Positions 1-8,868 of a DNA stretch of 20,533 nt are shown piece by piece (position 1 is the stretch's first letter; each line of letters begins with the position of its first letter). Position numbers and translations under genes: made by a program. The notes beneath the pieces are model-generated. The model saw only the letters and a program-made list of their open reading frames with translations. It had not been told where the DNA came from and made no database searches. Origin of the DNA: an uncultured Pelagibacteraceae bacterium (lineage in GTDB: Bacteria > Pseudomonadota > Alphaproteobacteria > Pelagibacterales > Pelagibacteraceae); assembly GCA_902608305.1 (NCBI GenBank), contig CACLNK010000015.1, positions 1-20,533 on the forward strand. Reading direction: 5' to 3'.

Positions 1-498
1 AAATGGAACGGAGAAATGTCCTGAAGACACAACCACATAATCAAATGTATCTTTTGAAAATTTATCATTTTTTTTATCATGTGAAGTTACTTCAAATTTT
101 TTTCCATTATGAGTTACAGTAATAACAGTTGTGTTAAATCTTATTTTGTTTTTAAGATTTCCTTTTTTTACTCTACCAATTATATAATCATATAAAACTT
201 CTCTAGGTGGAAATGATGGAATTGGATGTCCGAAATGTTCATCAAACGAATAATCAGCAAATTCTAAACATTCTTTAGGACCATTTGACCAAAGATACCT
301 ATACATGCTGTTAGGAACAGGGTCTCCATATTGATCAGATCCAGTTCTCCAATTGTAGTTCCACAATCCACCCCAATCTTCTTGTTTTTCAAAACAAACT
401 ATTTCAGGTATTTTTTCACCTTTTTTTTCAGCTTGCTCGAAGGCCCTTAACATTGAAAGACCACACGGTCCTGTCCCAATAATAGCTACTTTTGTCAT
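1..498 (-). CDS. tmm: Trimethylamine monooxygenase (flavin-containing), 3' end cut by window edge
   Basis: The first 166 residues are present and the rest lies off the left edge. The frame starts at the ATG at 496-498 and begins MTKVAIIGTGPCGLSML, with the FAD-binding GxGxxG at residues 8-13. Further on are EKQEDWGGLWNYNW (about 36-49), SNGPKE and a SSGHFSVPF stretch at the cut end. That stretch corresponds to the start of the flavin monooxygenase signature region. The whole N-terminus closely resembles bacterial Tmm as I remember it from SAR11 and roseobacters. Tmm oxidises trimethylamine to trimethylamine N-oxide with NADPH and O2 in the cytoplasm; full-length enzymes are about 440-450 residues. 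It is divergent from the alcohol dehydrogenase across 79 bp. The Tmm assignment over a generic flavin monooxygenase is by recognition; the neighbouring C1 genes support it. Confidence 0.88.
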   Translation of the reverse strand, partial: MTKVAIIGTGPCGLSMLRAFEQAEKKGEKIPEIVCFEKQEDWGGLWNYNWRTGSDQYGDPVPNSMYRYLWSNGPKECLEFADYSFDEHFGHPIPSFPPREVLYDYIIGRVKKGNLKNKIRFNTTVITVTHNGKKFEVTSHDKKNDKFSKDTFDYVVVSSGHFSVPF

Positions 499-577
499 TG
501 AATTTTCCCCATCTAAAAAACAAATTTATAAATGTATTTTTCTAACAAAAAAGTAAAAATTGCAATAATATTTTGTT
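499..577. promoter_or_regulatory. Divergent intergenic region between tmm and Fe-ADH
   Basis: This 79-bp, very AT-rich gap must hold the promoters of both divergent genes. I see no clear Shine-Dalgarno sequence before the ATG at 578, no riboswitch-like stem and no convincing operator. Its promoter role is inferred only from the gene orientation. Confidence 0.4.
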
Positions 578-1735
578 ATGAAAATAAATTGGAATTACCC
601 TACTTCTGTATGGGTAGGGGAAGATAGGATTAAAGATTTATCTCAAGCTTGCAAAAATTTAAAAATATCAAGCCCACTATTAGTTACCGATAAAGATCTT
701 ATAAATCTTGATATGGTTAAAAATGTCATTTTAGAAATTAAAAAAAACCTTAATAATCTGTCTATTTTTTCAAATTTTTCAGGAAATCCTTCAGGAGATA
801 ATGTAAACGATGGTGTTAAAATTTTTAATGAAAATAAATGTGATGGCGTCATAGCATTTGGTGGTGGTAGTGGCCTAGATGTAGGAAAGGCAATTGCATT
901 TATGTCAGGTCAAGAAAGATCAATTTGGGATTTTGAAGATATAGGAGATTACTGGAAAAGAGCTAATAATGAAAAAATTGCTCCTATTATTGCTGTTCCA
1001 ACTACCGCAGGAACAGGATCAGAAACAGGAAGAGCTTCAGCAATTATAAACAAAGAAACTGGAGTAAAAAAAATTATTTTTCATCCTAAATTTTTACCAT
1101 CCATAGTAATTTTAGATCCATGTTTAACAGTTGATCTTTCTCCAAGATTAACTGCTGCAACAGGAATGGATGCACTTGCTCATAATTTAGAGGCATTTTG
1201 TGCTCCAGGTTTTCATCCTATGGCTGACGGAATAGCACTTGAAGGAATGAGGTTAGTTAAAAATTCATTATTAGTTGCTGTAAAAGATGGAAAAAATATA
1301 AATGCAAGATTAGAGATGCTAACTGCAGCAAGCATGGGATCTACTGCATTTCAAAAGGGCTTAGGAGCGATACATTCGTTAAGCCACCCAGTAAATGCTC
1401 AATTTAATCTTCATCATGGATTATCAAATGCAATTTTTATGCCTTATGTTTTAACATTTAACAAAGATGCTATAGTAGAAAAAATTGTTTCGATTTGTAA
1501 TTATTTAAATATTGAAAAAAGTTTTGATGGTTTTATTAGCTGGATCATTGACCTAAGAAAAGATTTAAGGATTCCTCATAAATTATCTGAAGTATTGGAT
1601 GAAAAAAAATTTGATTTAGATAAGCTTTCCCAAATGGCACTTGACGATCCTTCAACAGGAGGAAATCCTAAAAAATTATCTAAATCAGATATGAAAATTA
1701 TGTACGAACATAGTTTGTCTGGAAAGTTATTTTAA
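578..1735 (+). CDS. Iron-containing alcohol dehydrogenase
   Basis: This 385-residue protein has the usual length of group III (iron-containing) alcohol dehydrogenases. The NAD(P)-binding GGGSGLDVGK lies at residues 95-104, followed by PTTAGTGSE at 141-149. The metal ligands of the family are recognisable as Asp198, His202 (DALAH), His266 (IHSLSH) and His280 (HHG). The spacing of 4, 64 and 14 is close to that of FucO. It probably oxidises a short-chain alcohol or reduces an aldehyde in the cytoplasm. An enzyme of this family has been proposed for methanol or C1 oxidation in SAR11, and its place beside tmm and fhs fits that, but the sequence does not fix the substrate. One base separates it from the amidotransferase gene, so the two are probably co-transcribed. 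Confidence 0.9.
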   Translation: MKINWNYPTSVWVGEDRIKDLSQACKNLKISSPLLVTDKDLINLDMVKNVILEIKKNLNNLSIFSNFSGNPSGDNVNDGVKIFNENKCDGVIAFGGGSGLDVGKAIAFMSGQERSIWDFEDIGDYWKRANNEKIAPIIAVPTTAGTGSETGRASAIINKETGVKKIIFHPKFLPSIVILDPCLTVDLSPRLTAATGMDALAHNLEAFCAPGFHPMADGIALEGMRLVKNSLLVAVKDGKNINARLEMLTAASMGSTAFQKGLGAIHSLSHPVNAQFNLHHGLSNAIFMPYVLTFNKDAIVEKIVSICNYLNIEKSFDGFISWIIDLRKDLRIPHKLSEVLDEKKFDLDKLSQMALDDPSTGGNPKKLSKSDMKIMYEHSLSGKLF

Positions 1736-1736
1736 A

Positions 1737-2528
1737 ATGAGTCAATTTAAAGTTTTAATAGTTGAAGGTAACACAAAAGAAGAAAATGTAAACTTTGGTG
1801 ATGCTGGATGTGTAACACAATCACAAAACTTTAAAAAACATCTTCGAAAAATAGAACCAAATAGCGAGATAGATATCGTTGAACCTATAGATGATAATTC
1901 TATTTCAAAAATTATTTTATCTTTAAAAAAATATGATGGCATAGTTTTAACTGGAAGCACTTTGCGTTTGAATGAAGATATTAAAGAAGTAAAAAAACAT
2001 ATTGAATTTGCCAAGATATGTTTTAAGCATGAAAAAAAAATATTTGGTGCTTGTTGGGGTTTACAAGTTACCGTTATGGCTGCTGGGGGTAAATGCAGAG
2101 TAGCACCTAATGGTCCTCATATTGGTATTGCACACGATATACAATTAACAGAAGCAGGAAAAAAACATAAAATATTTTCAACAAAACCAGAAAAATTTAC
2201 TACACCAGCCTTTAATTATGATGAAGTAGAAATACCACCAAAAGATTCAATTTTATTAGCGAGTGATAAAATAAATAAATTTCAAGCACTTCATTTTTAC
2301 GTGGGAAAATCAGAAATATGGGGATTACAATACCATCCCGAAATACCTTATGATTATATGATTAAACTAATTAAACACAGATCAAAAGGAATGATAGAAA
2401 AAAATGTTTTTAAAAATCAAGATGAAATTAATCAACATATTATCTCTGTAGAAAAAGCTAAATTAGAATTAAGCGACGATATAAGAACAACTGAACTAAA
2501 AAATTGGCTTAATCATCTAAAAAATTAA
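1737..2528 (+). CDS. Class I glutamine amidotransferase (GMP synthase glutaminase-like)
   Basis: A 263-residue protein with a stand-alone class I glutaminase domain. The nucleophile elbow is GACWGLQ (Cys106), and the other triad members are His200 and Glu202 in GLQYHPE. The oxyanion-type VLTGS is at about 70-74. The last 60 residues are a charged helical tail outside the core domain. No synthetase partner domain is fused or adjacent, so it may hydrolyse a gamma-glutamyl substrate directly or supply ammonia to a partner encoded elsewhere. Its start follows the alcohol dehydrogenase stop by one base. Its stop codon shares the tetranucleotide TTAA with the stop of the convergent fhs. The family is clear; the substrate is unknown. 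Confidence 0.85.
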   Translation: MSQFKVLIVEGNTKEENVNFGDAGCVTQSQNFKKHLRKIEPNSEIDIVEPIDDNSISKIILSLKKYDGIVLTGSTLRLNEDIKEVKKHIEFAKICFKHEKKIFGACWGLQVTVMAAGGKCRVAPNGPHIGIAHDIQLTEAGKKHKIFSTKPEKFTTPAFNYDEVEIPPKDSILLASDKINKFQALHFYVGKSEIWGLQYHPEIPYDYMIKLIKHRSKGMIEKNVFKNQDEINQHIISVEKAKLELSDDIRTTELKNWLNHLKN

Positions 2529-4210
2529 AACAGACCTTCAGTTTCACCTTTGTCATTTAATTTAATAGAGTCCGCAGCAGGTACTCTTGGAAGTCCTGGC
2601 ATAGTCATTATTGCACCGCAGACTACTACAATAAATTCAGCCCCTGAAGAAAGTCTAACTTCTCTTATTGGCAAGACGTGTCCTGATGGAGCACCTTTTA
2701 AACTTGGATCTGTAGAAAAACTAAATTGTGTTTTTGCTACACATATTGGAAGTTCTCCATACCCATTATCTTGAAAATTTTTTAATTGATCTCTTATTTT
2801 TGTATCTGCTACAACTTCACTTGCATTATAAATTTCTTTAGCAATTGTTTCAATTTTTTTAAATAGTGGAGTTTTATCTTCATATAAAAATTTAAATTTA
2901 CTTTCTCCTTTTTCACATAATTCAACAACATCTTTAGCAAGCTCTTTTGTTCCTTCTCCTCCATTTGACCAATGAGTACAAAGTGTTGCTTTAACATTAA
3001 GTGTTTTACAGTAATCAATTAAAGCTTTTACTTCTTGATCGGTATCAGTAATAAAATGATTTACTGCTACAGCTACAGGTAACCCAAATTTTCGTACATT
3101 AATGATATGCTTTTCTAAGTTTACTAAACCTTTTTTAAGCGCTTCAACATTTTCTTTTTTAAGCTCTTCTTTTACTACACCACCATGCATTTTTAACGCT
3201 CTAATTGTTGCAACTATTACAACGCAATTCGGTTTTAATCCTGACTTTCTGCATTTTATATCTAGAAATTTTTCAGCACCAAGATCAGCACCAAATCCTG
3301 CTTCAGTTATAACATAGTCACCTAATTTTAATCCTGTTTTTGTGGCAATAACTGAGTTACACCCATGTGCAATATTTGCAAAAGGACCACCATGAATGAT
3401 TGCGGGATTATTTTCTAAAGTTTGTGTAATGTTAGGTCTCATTGCATCTTTTAAAAGAACCGTCATAGGCCCTTGAGCTTTTAGGTCTTTTGCAAAAATT
3501 GGCTTTTTCTCTTTAGTATAACCAATTGTAATGTTTCCTATTCTTTTCTCCAAATCTTTTAAATTATTGGATAGGCAAAAAATTGCCATTATTTCTGATG
3601 CTACGGTGATATCAAAACCATCTTCTCTAGGATATCCATTAGCAACTCCACCTAAGTTAATATTAATTGATCTTAATGAACGATCGTTCATATCCATTAC
3701 TCTTTTCCAAACAATTCTTCTTACATCAATATTTAGTTTGTTGCCCCAATAAATGTGATTATCAATTAAAGCAGATAGAAGATTGTGAGCAGAGGTAATT
3801 GCGTGAAAATCTCCAGTGAAGTGTAAATTAATTTGTTCCATTGGTACTACCTGTGCATAACCTCCGCCAGCAGCTCCACCTTTCATTCCAAATGATGGAC
3901 CTAAACTTGGTTCTCTAAGACAAACAATAGATTTTTTTCCTATTTTATTTAAACCATCAGTCAATCCAACAGATGTTGTAGTTTTTCCTTCGCCAGCAGG
4001 AGTTGGAGTGATTGCGGTAACTAAAATTAGTTTTCCGTCTTTTTTATTTTTTAATTTTTCTAAGTATTCGAGTTTAATTTTTGCAATGTATCTACTTATT
4101 GGGCTATAGACATCAGATTGGTCAGGAACGTTAATGCCATCAAGAATTTCTTTGATGGGCTTCATTTTTGCTGTTCTAGCTATTTCAATATCTGATTTTA
4201 CTGCGCTCAT
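2525..4210 (-). CDS. fhs: Formate-tetrahydrofolate ligase
   Basis: Formate-THF ligase makes 10-formyl-THF from formate, ATP and THF, or runs in reverse to give formate and ATP. The ATP-binding loop TPTPAGEGKTT is at residues 68-78, followed by the family-typical SVGLTDGLNKIGK and REPSLGPSFGMKGGAAGGGY. I chose the ATG at 4208-4210, which begins MSAVKSDIEIA. It gives 561 residues, close to the roughly 559 of the Moorella enzyme, and puts the P-loop lysine at residue 76. A longer frame from a TTG at 4273 adds 21 residues that look unrelated to the family. It lies between the alcohol dehydrogenase/amidotransferase pair and the divergent sarcosine oxidase operon, as expected for handling C1 units released from methylated compounds. 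Confidence 0.95.
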   Translation of the reverse strand: MSAVKSDIEIARTAKMKPIKEILDGINVPDQSDVYSPISRYIAKIKLEYLEKLKNKKDGKLILVTAITPTPAGEGKTTTSVGLTDGLNKIGKKSIVCLREPSLGPSFGMKGGAAGGGYAQVVPMEQINLHFTGDFHAITSAHNLLSALIDNHIYWGNKLNIDVRRIVWKRVMDMNDRSLRSININLGGVANGYPREDGFDITVASEIMAIFCLSNNLKDLEKRIGNITIGYTKEKKPIFAKDLKAQGPMTVLLKDAMRPNITQTLENNPAIIHGGPFANIAHGCNSVIATKTGLKLGDYVITEAGFGADLGAEKFLDIKCRKSGLKPNCVVIVATIRALKMHGGVVKEELKKENVEALKKGLVNLEKHIINVRKFGLPVAVAVNHFITDTDQEVKALIDYCKTLNVKATLCTHWSNGGEGTKELAKDVVELCEKGESKFKFLYEDKTPLFKKIETIAKEIYNASEVVADTKIRDQLKNFQDNGYGELPICVAKTQFSFSTDPSLKGAPSGHVLPIREVRLSSGAEFIVVVCGAIMTMPGLPRVPAADSIKLNDKGETEGLF

Positions 4211-4345
4211 TTTGACACTTTCTATATATTTAAAATTCTTTGAAGCTGTTGGAGTAATATCCTTTTTTATCAATTTTTTAAAGTTCTAAAAAATATATAT
4301 AAAAAAAATAAGAACTATTTATATTTATTGTTATAAAATTAAATT
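4211..4345. promoter_or_regulatory. Divergent intergenic region between fhs and soxB
   Basis: About 135 bp of strongly AT-rich sequence separates two divergent genes and must contain both promoters. Runs of A and TA steps at 4289-4318 and several TATAAA/TATATT-like hexamers are visible, but they are too common in this background to choose one. I found no glycine-riboswitch-like structure. Confidence 0.4.
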
Positions 4346-5602
4346 ATGCAAAAATATTCAGTATTTAACCTAATTAAAAATGCTTTTACTGGCCATAAAA
4401 ATTGGGAGGTAGCTTGGAAAGACCCAACACCAAAATCCGAATATGATGTTGTAATTATTGGTGGCGGAGGCCACGGTTTAGCCACAGCTTACTACCTTGC
4501 AAAAGAACACAATATTACAAATGTTGCTATCATTGAAAAAGGATGGATAGGTGGCGGAAACGTAGGGAGAAATACTACAATTATTAGATCTAATTATATG
4601 CATGATGACAATGCCAGATTTAGTGAATTTGGAATGAATTTATGGAGAAATATGAGTCAGGAATTAAATTTCAATGTGATGTTTTCTCCAAGAGGAATAA
4701 TTAATCTTGCTCATTCAGACGCACAAATGAATGTTTTTTCTAGAAGAGGAAACTCTATGAGATTAAATGGCATTGATGCCGTTTTATTAGGAAGAGAAGA
4801 AGTAAAAAAAATAATACCTATGGCAGATTTTTCAGAAAATGTTCGTTTCCCAATTTTTGGTGGATTAATGCAGCCAAGTGCTGGTACTGCTAGACATGAT
4901 GGAGTTGCATGGGGTTATGCACGTCAAGCAGATTCAATGGGAGTAGATATTATTCAAAATTGTGAAGTTACAGGTTTCGATGTTGTTGGAGGGAAGATTA
5001 AAGGGATTAGAACATCAAAAGGAGATATTAAAGCAAATAAAGTTGGATTATGTGTAGCTGGTAGCACATCAATTCTTGCTGAAAAATTAAACATGACACT
5101 TCCAGTAGAAACACATCTTTTGCAAGCCTGTGTTTCTGAACCAATTAAACCAATTTTAGATAGTGTAGTTACTTTTGGTGCGGGACACTTTTATTGTAGT
5201 CAATCAGATAAAGGCGAAATGGTAATGGGTGGAGATTTGGATGGTTATAATAGTTATGCTCAAAGAGGAAATTTACCAACACTTCAACATGTTTTAACAG
5301 AAGGAATTGCCATGTTTCCTTTTCTTAGTAAATTAAAAATGCTTAGAACTTGGGGAGGAATAATGGATATGTCAATGGATGGCTCTCCGATTATTGATAA
5401 AACACATATTGAAGGATTATATTTAAACTGTGGATGGTGTTATGGAGGTTTTAAAGCAACACCAGCATCCGGATGGACTTTTGCGCACACAATAGCACAA
5501 GATAAAGTTCATGAATTAAATGCAGGATACAGCTTAAATAGATTTCATACTGGTCATTTGCTTGACGAAAAAGGTCTTGGCACAAAAACTTGGATTTCAT
5601 AA
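4346..5602 (+). CDS. soxB: Sarcosine oxidase beta subunit, heterotetrameric type
   Basis: A 418-residue FAD-dependent oxidoreductase of the DadA/SoxB type. The dinucleotide-binding motif GGGGHGLATAYYLA spans residues 39-52, and IEKGWIGGGNVGRNTT follows. His184 in SAGTARHDGVAWGYAR matches the histidine that carries covalent FMN in heterotetrameric sarcosine oxidases. The subunit houses the amine-oxidising flavin site; with the other subunits it converts sarcosine, O2 and THF to glycine, H2O2 and 5,10-methylene-THF. It is the first gene of a tight soxB-soxD-soxA-soxG operon, with soxD starting directly after its stop. N-methylglutamate dehydrogenase has homologous subunits in the same order and cannot be excluded by sequence reading alone. 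The fhs neighbour and the absence of gamma-glutamylmethylamide synthetase or N-methylglutamate synthase genes here favour sarcosine. Confidence 0.9.
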   Translation: MQKYSVFNLIKNAFTGHKNWEVAWKDPTPKSEYDVVIIGGGGHGLATAYYLAKEHNITNVAIIEKGWIGGGNVGRNTTIIRSNYMHDDNARFSEFGMNLWRNMSQELNFNVMFSPRGIINLAHSDAQMNVFSRRGNSMRLNGIDAVLLGREEVKKIIPMADFSENVRFPIFGGLMQPSAGTARHDGVAWGYARQADSMGVDIIQNCEVTGFDVVGGKIKGIRTSKGDIKANKVGLCVAGSTSILAEKLNMTLPVETHLLQACVSEPIKPILDSVVTFGAGHFYCSQSDKGEMVMGGDLDGYNSYAQRGNLPTLQHVLTEGIAMFPFLSKLKMLRTWGGIMDMSMDGSPIIDKTHIEGLYLNCGWCYGGFKATPASGWTFAHTIAQDKVHELNAGYSLNRFHTGHLLDEKGLGTKTWIS

Positions 5603-5869
5603 ATGTTACATATTAAATGTCCTTATTGCGGAATGAGATCACAAAATGAATTTGCATATGGTGGTGATGCAAGCGTCAAAAGACCGGAACTAAATAAAGA
5701 AACTACAGATTCAGAATGGGATAGTTTTGTTTATCTAAGAAAAAGTTTAAGAGGAAAACATTTAGAACTATGGCATCATATTTCAGGGTGTAGGCAGTGG
5801 TTTAAAGTGCAAAGAGATACAGCAACTCATGAAATATTTAAAACATTAAAACCGAGCGAAGATATTTAA
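5603..5869 (+). CDS. soxD: Sarcosine oxidase delta subunit
   Basis: An 88-residue zinc-binding subunit. Cys6, Cys9, His59 and Cys63 are all present (CPYCG near the N-terminus and HHISGCRQWF near the middle). They sit at the same residue numbers as the zinc ligands I recall for crystallised heterotetrameric sarcosine oxidase. The pattern GMRSQNEFAYGGDA after the first CxxC is typical of the family. The subunit has no known catalysis of its own and helps assemble the complex. The ATG directly follows the soxB stop, and soxA starts two bases after the soxD stop. Confidence 0.93.
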   Translation: MLHIKCPYCGMRSQNEFAYGGDASVKRPELNKETTDSEWDSFVYLRKSLRGKHLELWHHISGCRQWFKVQRDTATHEIFKTLKPSEDI

Positions 5870-5871
5870 TT

Positions 5872-8868
5872 ATGTCACAAGATTTTCGATTAGATAAAAT
5901 TGGTTTAATTAATAGAGATAAAAAAATTTCATTTAAATTTAATGGAAAAAGTTATTTTGGCTACGAAGGAGACACACTTGCATCTGCATTGATTGCAAAT
6001 GGAGTTCATCTTGTTGGAAGAAGTTTTAAATATCACAGGCCAAGAGGTTTTTTTGGAGCTGGCGTAGATGAGCCATACGCTATAGTTCAATTATATAGAA
6101 ATAATGAAACTGATCCTAATGTACGTGCTACAGAACAGGAACTTTTTGAAGGATTAGAAGCCACAAGTGTTAATTGTTGGCCAAGTGTAAATTTTGACAT
6201 TGGAGCAATAAATAATTTTTTGAATAAATTTTTTCCGGCAGGGTTTTACTATAAAACTTTTATGTGGCCAAAGAGTTTTTGGTACAAAGTTTATGAGCCA
6301 TTTATTAGAAAAGCAGCAGGATTTGGAGTTGCATCAATAAAACATGATCAAGAGAGATATGAGCATAAGTACGAATATTGTGACTTATTAATTACAGGTT
6401 CAGGCCCTTCAGGTTTAGCAAGTGCATATGCTGCAGCAATAAATGGAGCAAGAGTAATATTAGCAGAAGATAAACCAAGGTTTGGAGGAAGCTTATTAAC
6501 TAGCGAAGTAAATATTGGAAATCAAAGTGGAAAAGAGTGGGCTGAGAAAATCATAACTGAGCTTAAAGGAATGCCTAATGTAATAGTAAAAAATAGAGCC
6601 CAAGTTTTTGGTTATTACGATCATAATATGTTGGTAATGTCAGAAAGAATAAACGATCATTTGCCAAAATCAAAAAAATATAGTCCGAAACAAAGACTTT
6701 GGTACATCAGGGCTAAAGAAGTTGTGATTTCTTCAGGTTCAATAGAAAGACCATTAGTTTTTGGAAATAATGATACGCCAGGAGTAGTATTATCCTCTGC
6801 AGCTAAAGAATATTTAAAAGTTTATGGGGTTTTGGTTGGTAGAAACCCACTTATATTTACAAATAATGACAGCGCATACGAAACTGCCATTGAGTTTAAA
6901 AAGAATGGAATTTGGCCGATAGTTTTAGATACAAGAAGTAACCCAGAATCTGAAATTATTGATGAAGCAAAAAGAATGGGAATTGATATAAAATTTTCAT
7001 ATGTGGTTATAGCTGCAAAAGGTTATAAAAAAGTAAAATCAGCTGAAATTGCAAAAATATCTGAAGATAAAAAAGATTTAGGTAAAATTGAAAATCTTAA
7101 CTGCGATTGTATATGTGTTTCTGGATTTTGGACACCAACAATACATTTAGCATCTCAATCAGGAAACAAAACTAAATTTAATAAAGAAATTGATGCCTTT
7201 GTTCCTAATCAGCCTAAACAAGAAGAAACAACAGTTGGATCTGCAAATGGAGTATTTAATTTGGAAGAAACTTTAAAAAAATCTTTTGAAGTTGGTCATA
7301 AGTTGTCAAAAAAAATAACAAATAAAGACAACAAAGTCTCAGTTCCACAAGTTGTTGAAAAAAAAACTACACAACATGATAAATTTTGGTGTGTCCCACT
7401 TCCAAAAGGAAAAAAATATAAAAGATTTTTAGATTTTCAAAATGATGTTGCTGTTACCGATATAGAGTTAGCTTTAAGAGAAGGATACAGATCAATAGAA
7501 CATGTAAAGAGATACACAACATTAGGAATGGCAACCGACCAAGGTAAAACAAGTAATCTTAATGGATTACAGCTTGTTTCAAATGTTGAAAATAAAATAG
7601 TACCAGAAGTAGGTCATACAACATTTAGACCACCATATACTCCTGTTACAATTGGGGCAATTGTTGGAAGAGAAGTTGGAAAACATTCTAAACCAACGAG
7701 AAAGTCACCAATGCATTTATGGCATGAAAAAAATAATGCTGTATTTGTGGATGCGGGAGTTTGGTTAAGACCGAGATATTATAAACGAAGCAATGAGACA
7801 TTATTTGAAGCATCTAAAAGAGAGGCAACTAATGTTAGAAAAAATGTTGGTGTCTGTGATGTAACTACTTTAGGAAAAATTGATATTAAAGGACCAGATG
7901 CTGCTGAACTATTAAATAGAGTTTATACAAATGCTTGGCTAAAGTTGCCAGTTGGAAAAGCCAGATATGGCGCAATGCTTAGAGAAGATGGAATTGTGAT
8001 GGATGATGGAACTACAACTAGAATTTTAGAAAATCACTATCATATGACAACAACTACTGCACAAGCAGCAAATGTTTTATCTCACCTAGAGTATTATCTA
8101 CAAGTTGTCTGGCCAGAATTAAATGTTAATGTAGTTTCAACTACAGAACAATGGGCTGGTGCAGCGATTGCAGGACCAAAATCAAGAGACGTATTACAAA
8201 AATTATTTCCAGATATAAATGTTTCAAATGAAGATTTGCCATTCATGGGATACATTGAAAGCAATTTATTTGGTGTTCATGCAAGAATTTTCAGAATTTC
8301 TTTTTCTGGTGAGCTTGCTTATGAAGTTAATGTTGAGTCAGATAATGGAAATTTTATGTGGGAAAAAATAATGGAAATTGGAAAAGAATTTGAAATTCAG
8401 CCATATGGAACAGAAGCTTTATCAACACTAAGAATTGAAATGGGACATGTTGCAGGGTCTGAATTAGATGGAAGAACTATTCCTTATGATAATTCTTTAG
8501 AAGGAATGGTTAGTAAAAAGAAAGATTTTATTGGAAAAAGATCTTTAAATAGAGAGGCTTTTATAGCAAAAGATAGACAGAAAGTAGTAGGTGTAGTTCC
8601 TCTTGATAAAAAAACAAGTATTCCAGAAGGGTCACATTTGGTAAAAGACGCAAATGCAAAACTACCAAATCCAAAATTAGGTCATATTTCAGCTTCATGT
8701 TGGAGTGTTGAATATAACAATCCATTTTCATTAGCCATTCTCCATGATGGAAAAAATATGATTGGCGAAAAATTGTTTGCTTTATCACCGCTCAAAAATA
8801 AATCTATAGCAGTTGAAATAGTATCATCACATTATGTTGATCCTAAAGGAGAAAGAGTAAGATCATGA
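5872..8868 (+). CDS. soxA: Sarcosine oxidase alpha subunit
   Basis: This 998-residue subunit has the expected multidomain layout. A ferredoxin-like N-terminal part (about 18-75) contains GRSFKYHRPRGFFG. A pyridine nucleotide-disulphide reductase-like domain has GSGPSG at 176-181 and a second nucleotide-binding part around 315-360. A C-terminal GcvT-like, folate-binding domain runs from about residue 613 (LWHEKNNAVFVDAG). Visible there are DVTTLGKIDIKGPDAAELLNR, a G(V)MDDGT stretch, FSGELAYEVNV and KDFIGKRSL. The domain transfers the oxidised methyl carbon to THF as 5,10-methylene-THF. The length is normal for the family. Its stop overlaps the soxG start in ATGA, which implies translational coupling. 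The N-methylglutamate dehydrogenase large subunit is the main alternative. Confidence 0.93.
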   Translation: MSQDFRLDKIGLINRDKKISFKFNGKSYFGYEGDTLASALIANGVHLVGRSFKYHRPRGFFGAGVDEPYAIVQLYRNNETDPNVRATEQELFEGLEATSVNCWPSVNFDIGAINNFLNKFFPAGFYYKTFMWPKSFWYKVYEPFIRKAAGFGVASIKHDQERYEHKYEYCDLLITGSGPSGLASAYAAAINGARVILAEDKPRFGGSLLTSEVNIGNQSGKEWAEKIITELKGMPNVIVKNRAQVFGYYDHNMLVMSERINDHLPKSKKYSPKQRLWYIRAKEVVISSGSIERPLVFGNNDTPGVVLSSAAKEYLKVYGVLVGRNPLIFTNNDSAYETAIEFKKNGIWPIVLDTRSNPESEIIDEAKRMGIDIKFSYVVIAAKGYKKVKSAEIAKISEDKKDLGKIENLNCDCICVSGFWTPTIHLASQSGNKTKFNKEIDAFVPNQPKQEETTVGSANGVFNLEETLKKSFEVGHKLSKKITNKDNKVSVPQVVEKKTTQHDKFWCVPLPKGKKYKRFLDFQNDVAVTDIELALREGYRSIEHVKRYTTLGMATDQGKTSNLNGLQLVSNVENKIVPEVGHTTFRPPYTPVTIGAIVGREVGKHSKPTRKSPMHLWHEKNNAVFVDAGVWLRPRYYKRSNETLFEASKREATNVRKNVGVCDVTTLGKIDIKGPDAAELLNRVYTNAWLKLPVGKARYGAMLREDGIVMDDGTTTRILENHYHMTTTTAQAANVLSHLEYYLQVVWPELNVNVVSTTEQWAGAAIAGPKSRDVLQKLFPDINVSNEDLPFMGYIESNLFGVHARIFRISFSGELAYEVNVESDNGNFMWEKIMEIGKEFEIQPYGTEALSTLRIEMGHVAGSELDGRTIPYDNSLEGMVSKKKDFIGKRSLNREAFIAKDRQKVVGVVPLDKKTSIPEGSHLVKDANAKLPNPKLGHISASCWSVEYNNPFSLAILHDGKNMIGEKLFALSPLKNKSIAVEIVSSHYVDPKGERVRS

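Noticed and set aside
499..577. Possible riboswitch ahead of the C1 genes
   Set aside because: The gap is only 79 bp, almost purely A/T and without the paired GC-rich elements of glycine, SAM or THF riboswitches; the soxB leader likewise shows none.
643..2014. Minus-strand open frames within the alcohol dehydrogenase and amidotransferase genes
   Set aside because: Low-complexity antisense shadows of two well-supported genes.
2809..3018. Second minus-strand open frame inside fhs
   Set aside because: Lysine/leucine-rich out-of-frame translation of the fhs coding sequence without its own start context.
2550..3752. Several plus-strand open frames of about 70 codons inside fhs
   Set aside because: They lie antisense within a strongly conserved enzyme gene, show no family motifs and are explained by few stop codons on the opposite strand.
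4211..4273. N-terminal extension of Fhs from a TTG at 4273
   Set aside because: The extra 21 residues do not look like the family, and the ATG at 4210 gives the usual length and P-loop position.
8561..8788. Minus-strand open frame in the 3' end of soxA
   Set aside because: Antisense to the conserved folate-binding domain, with no recognisable protein features.
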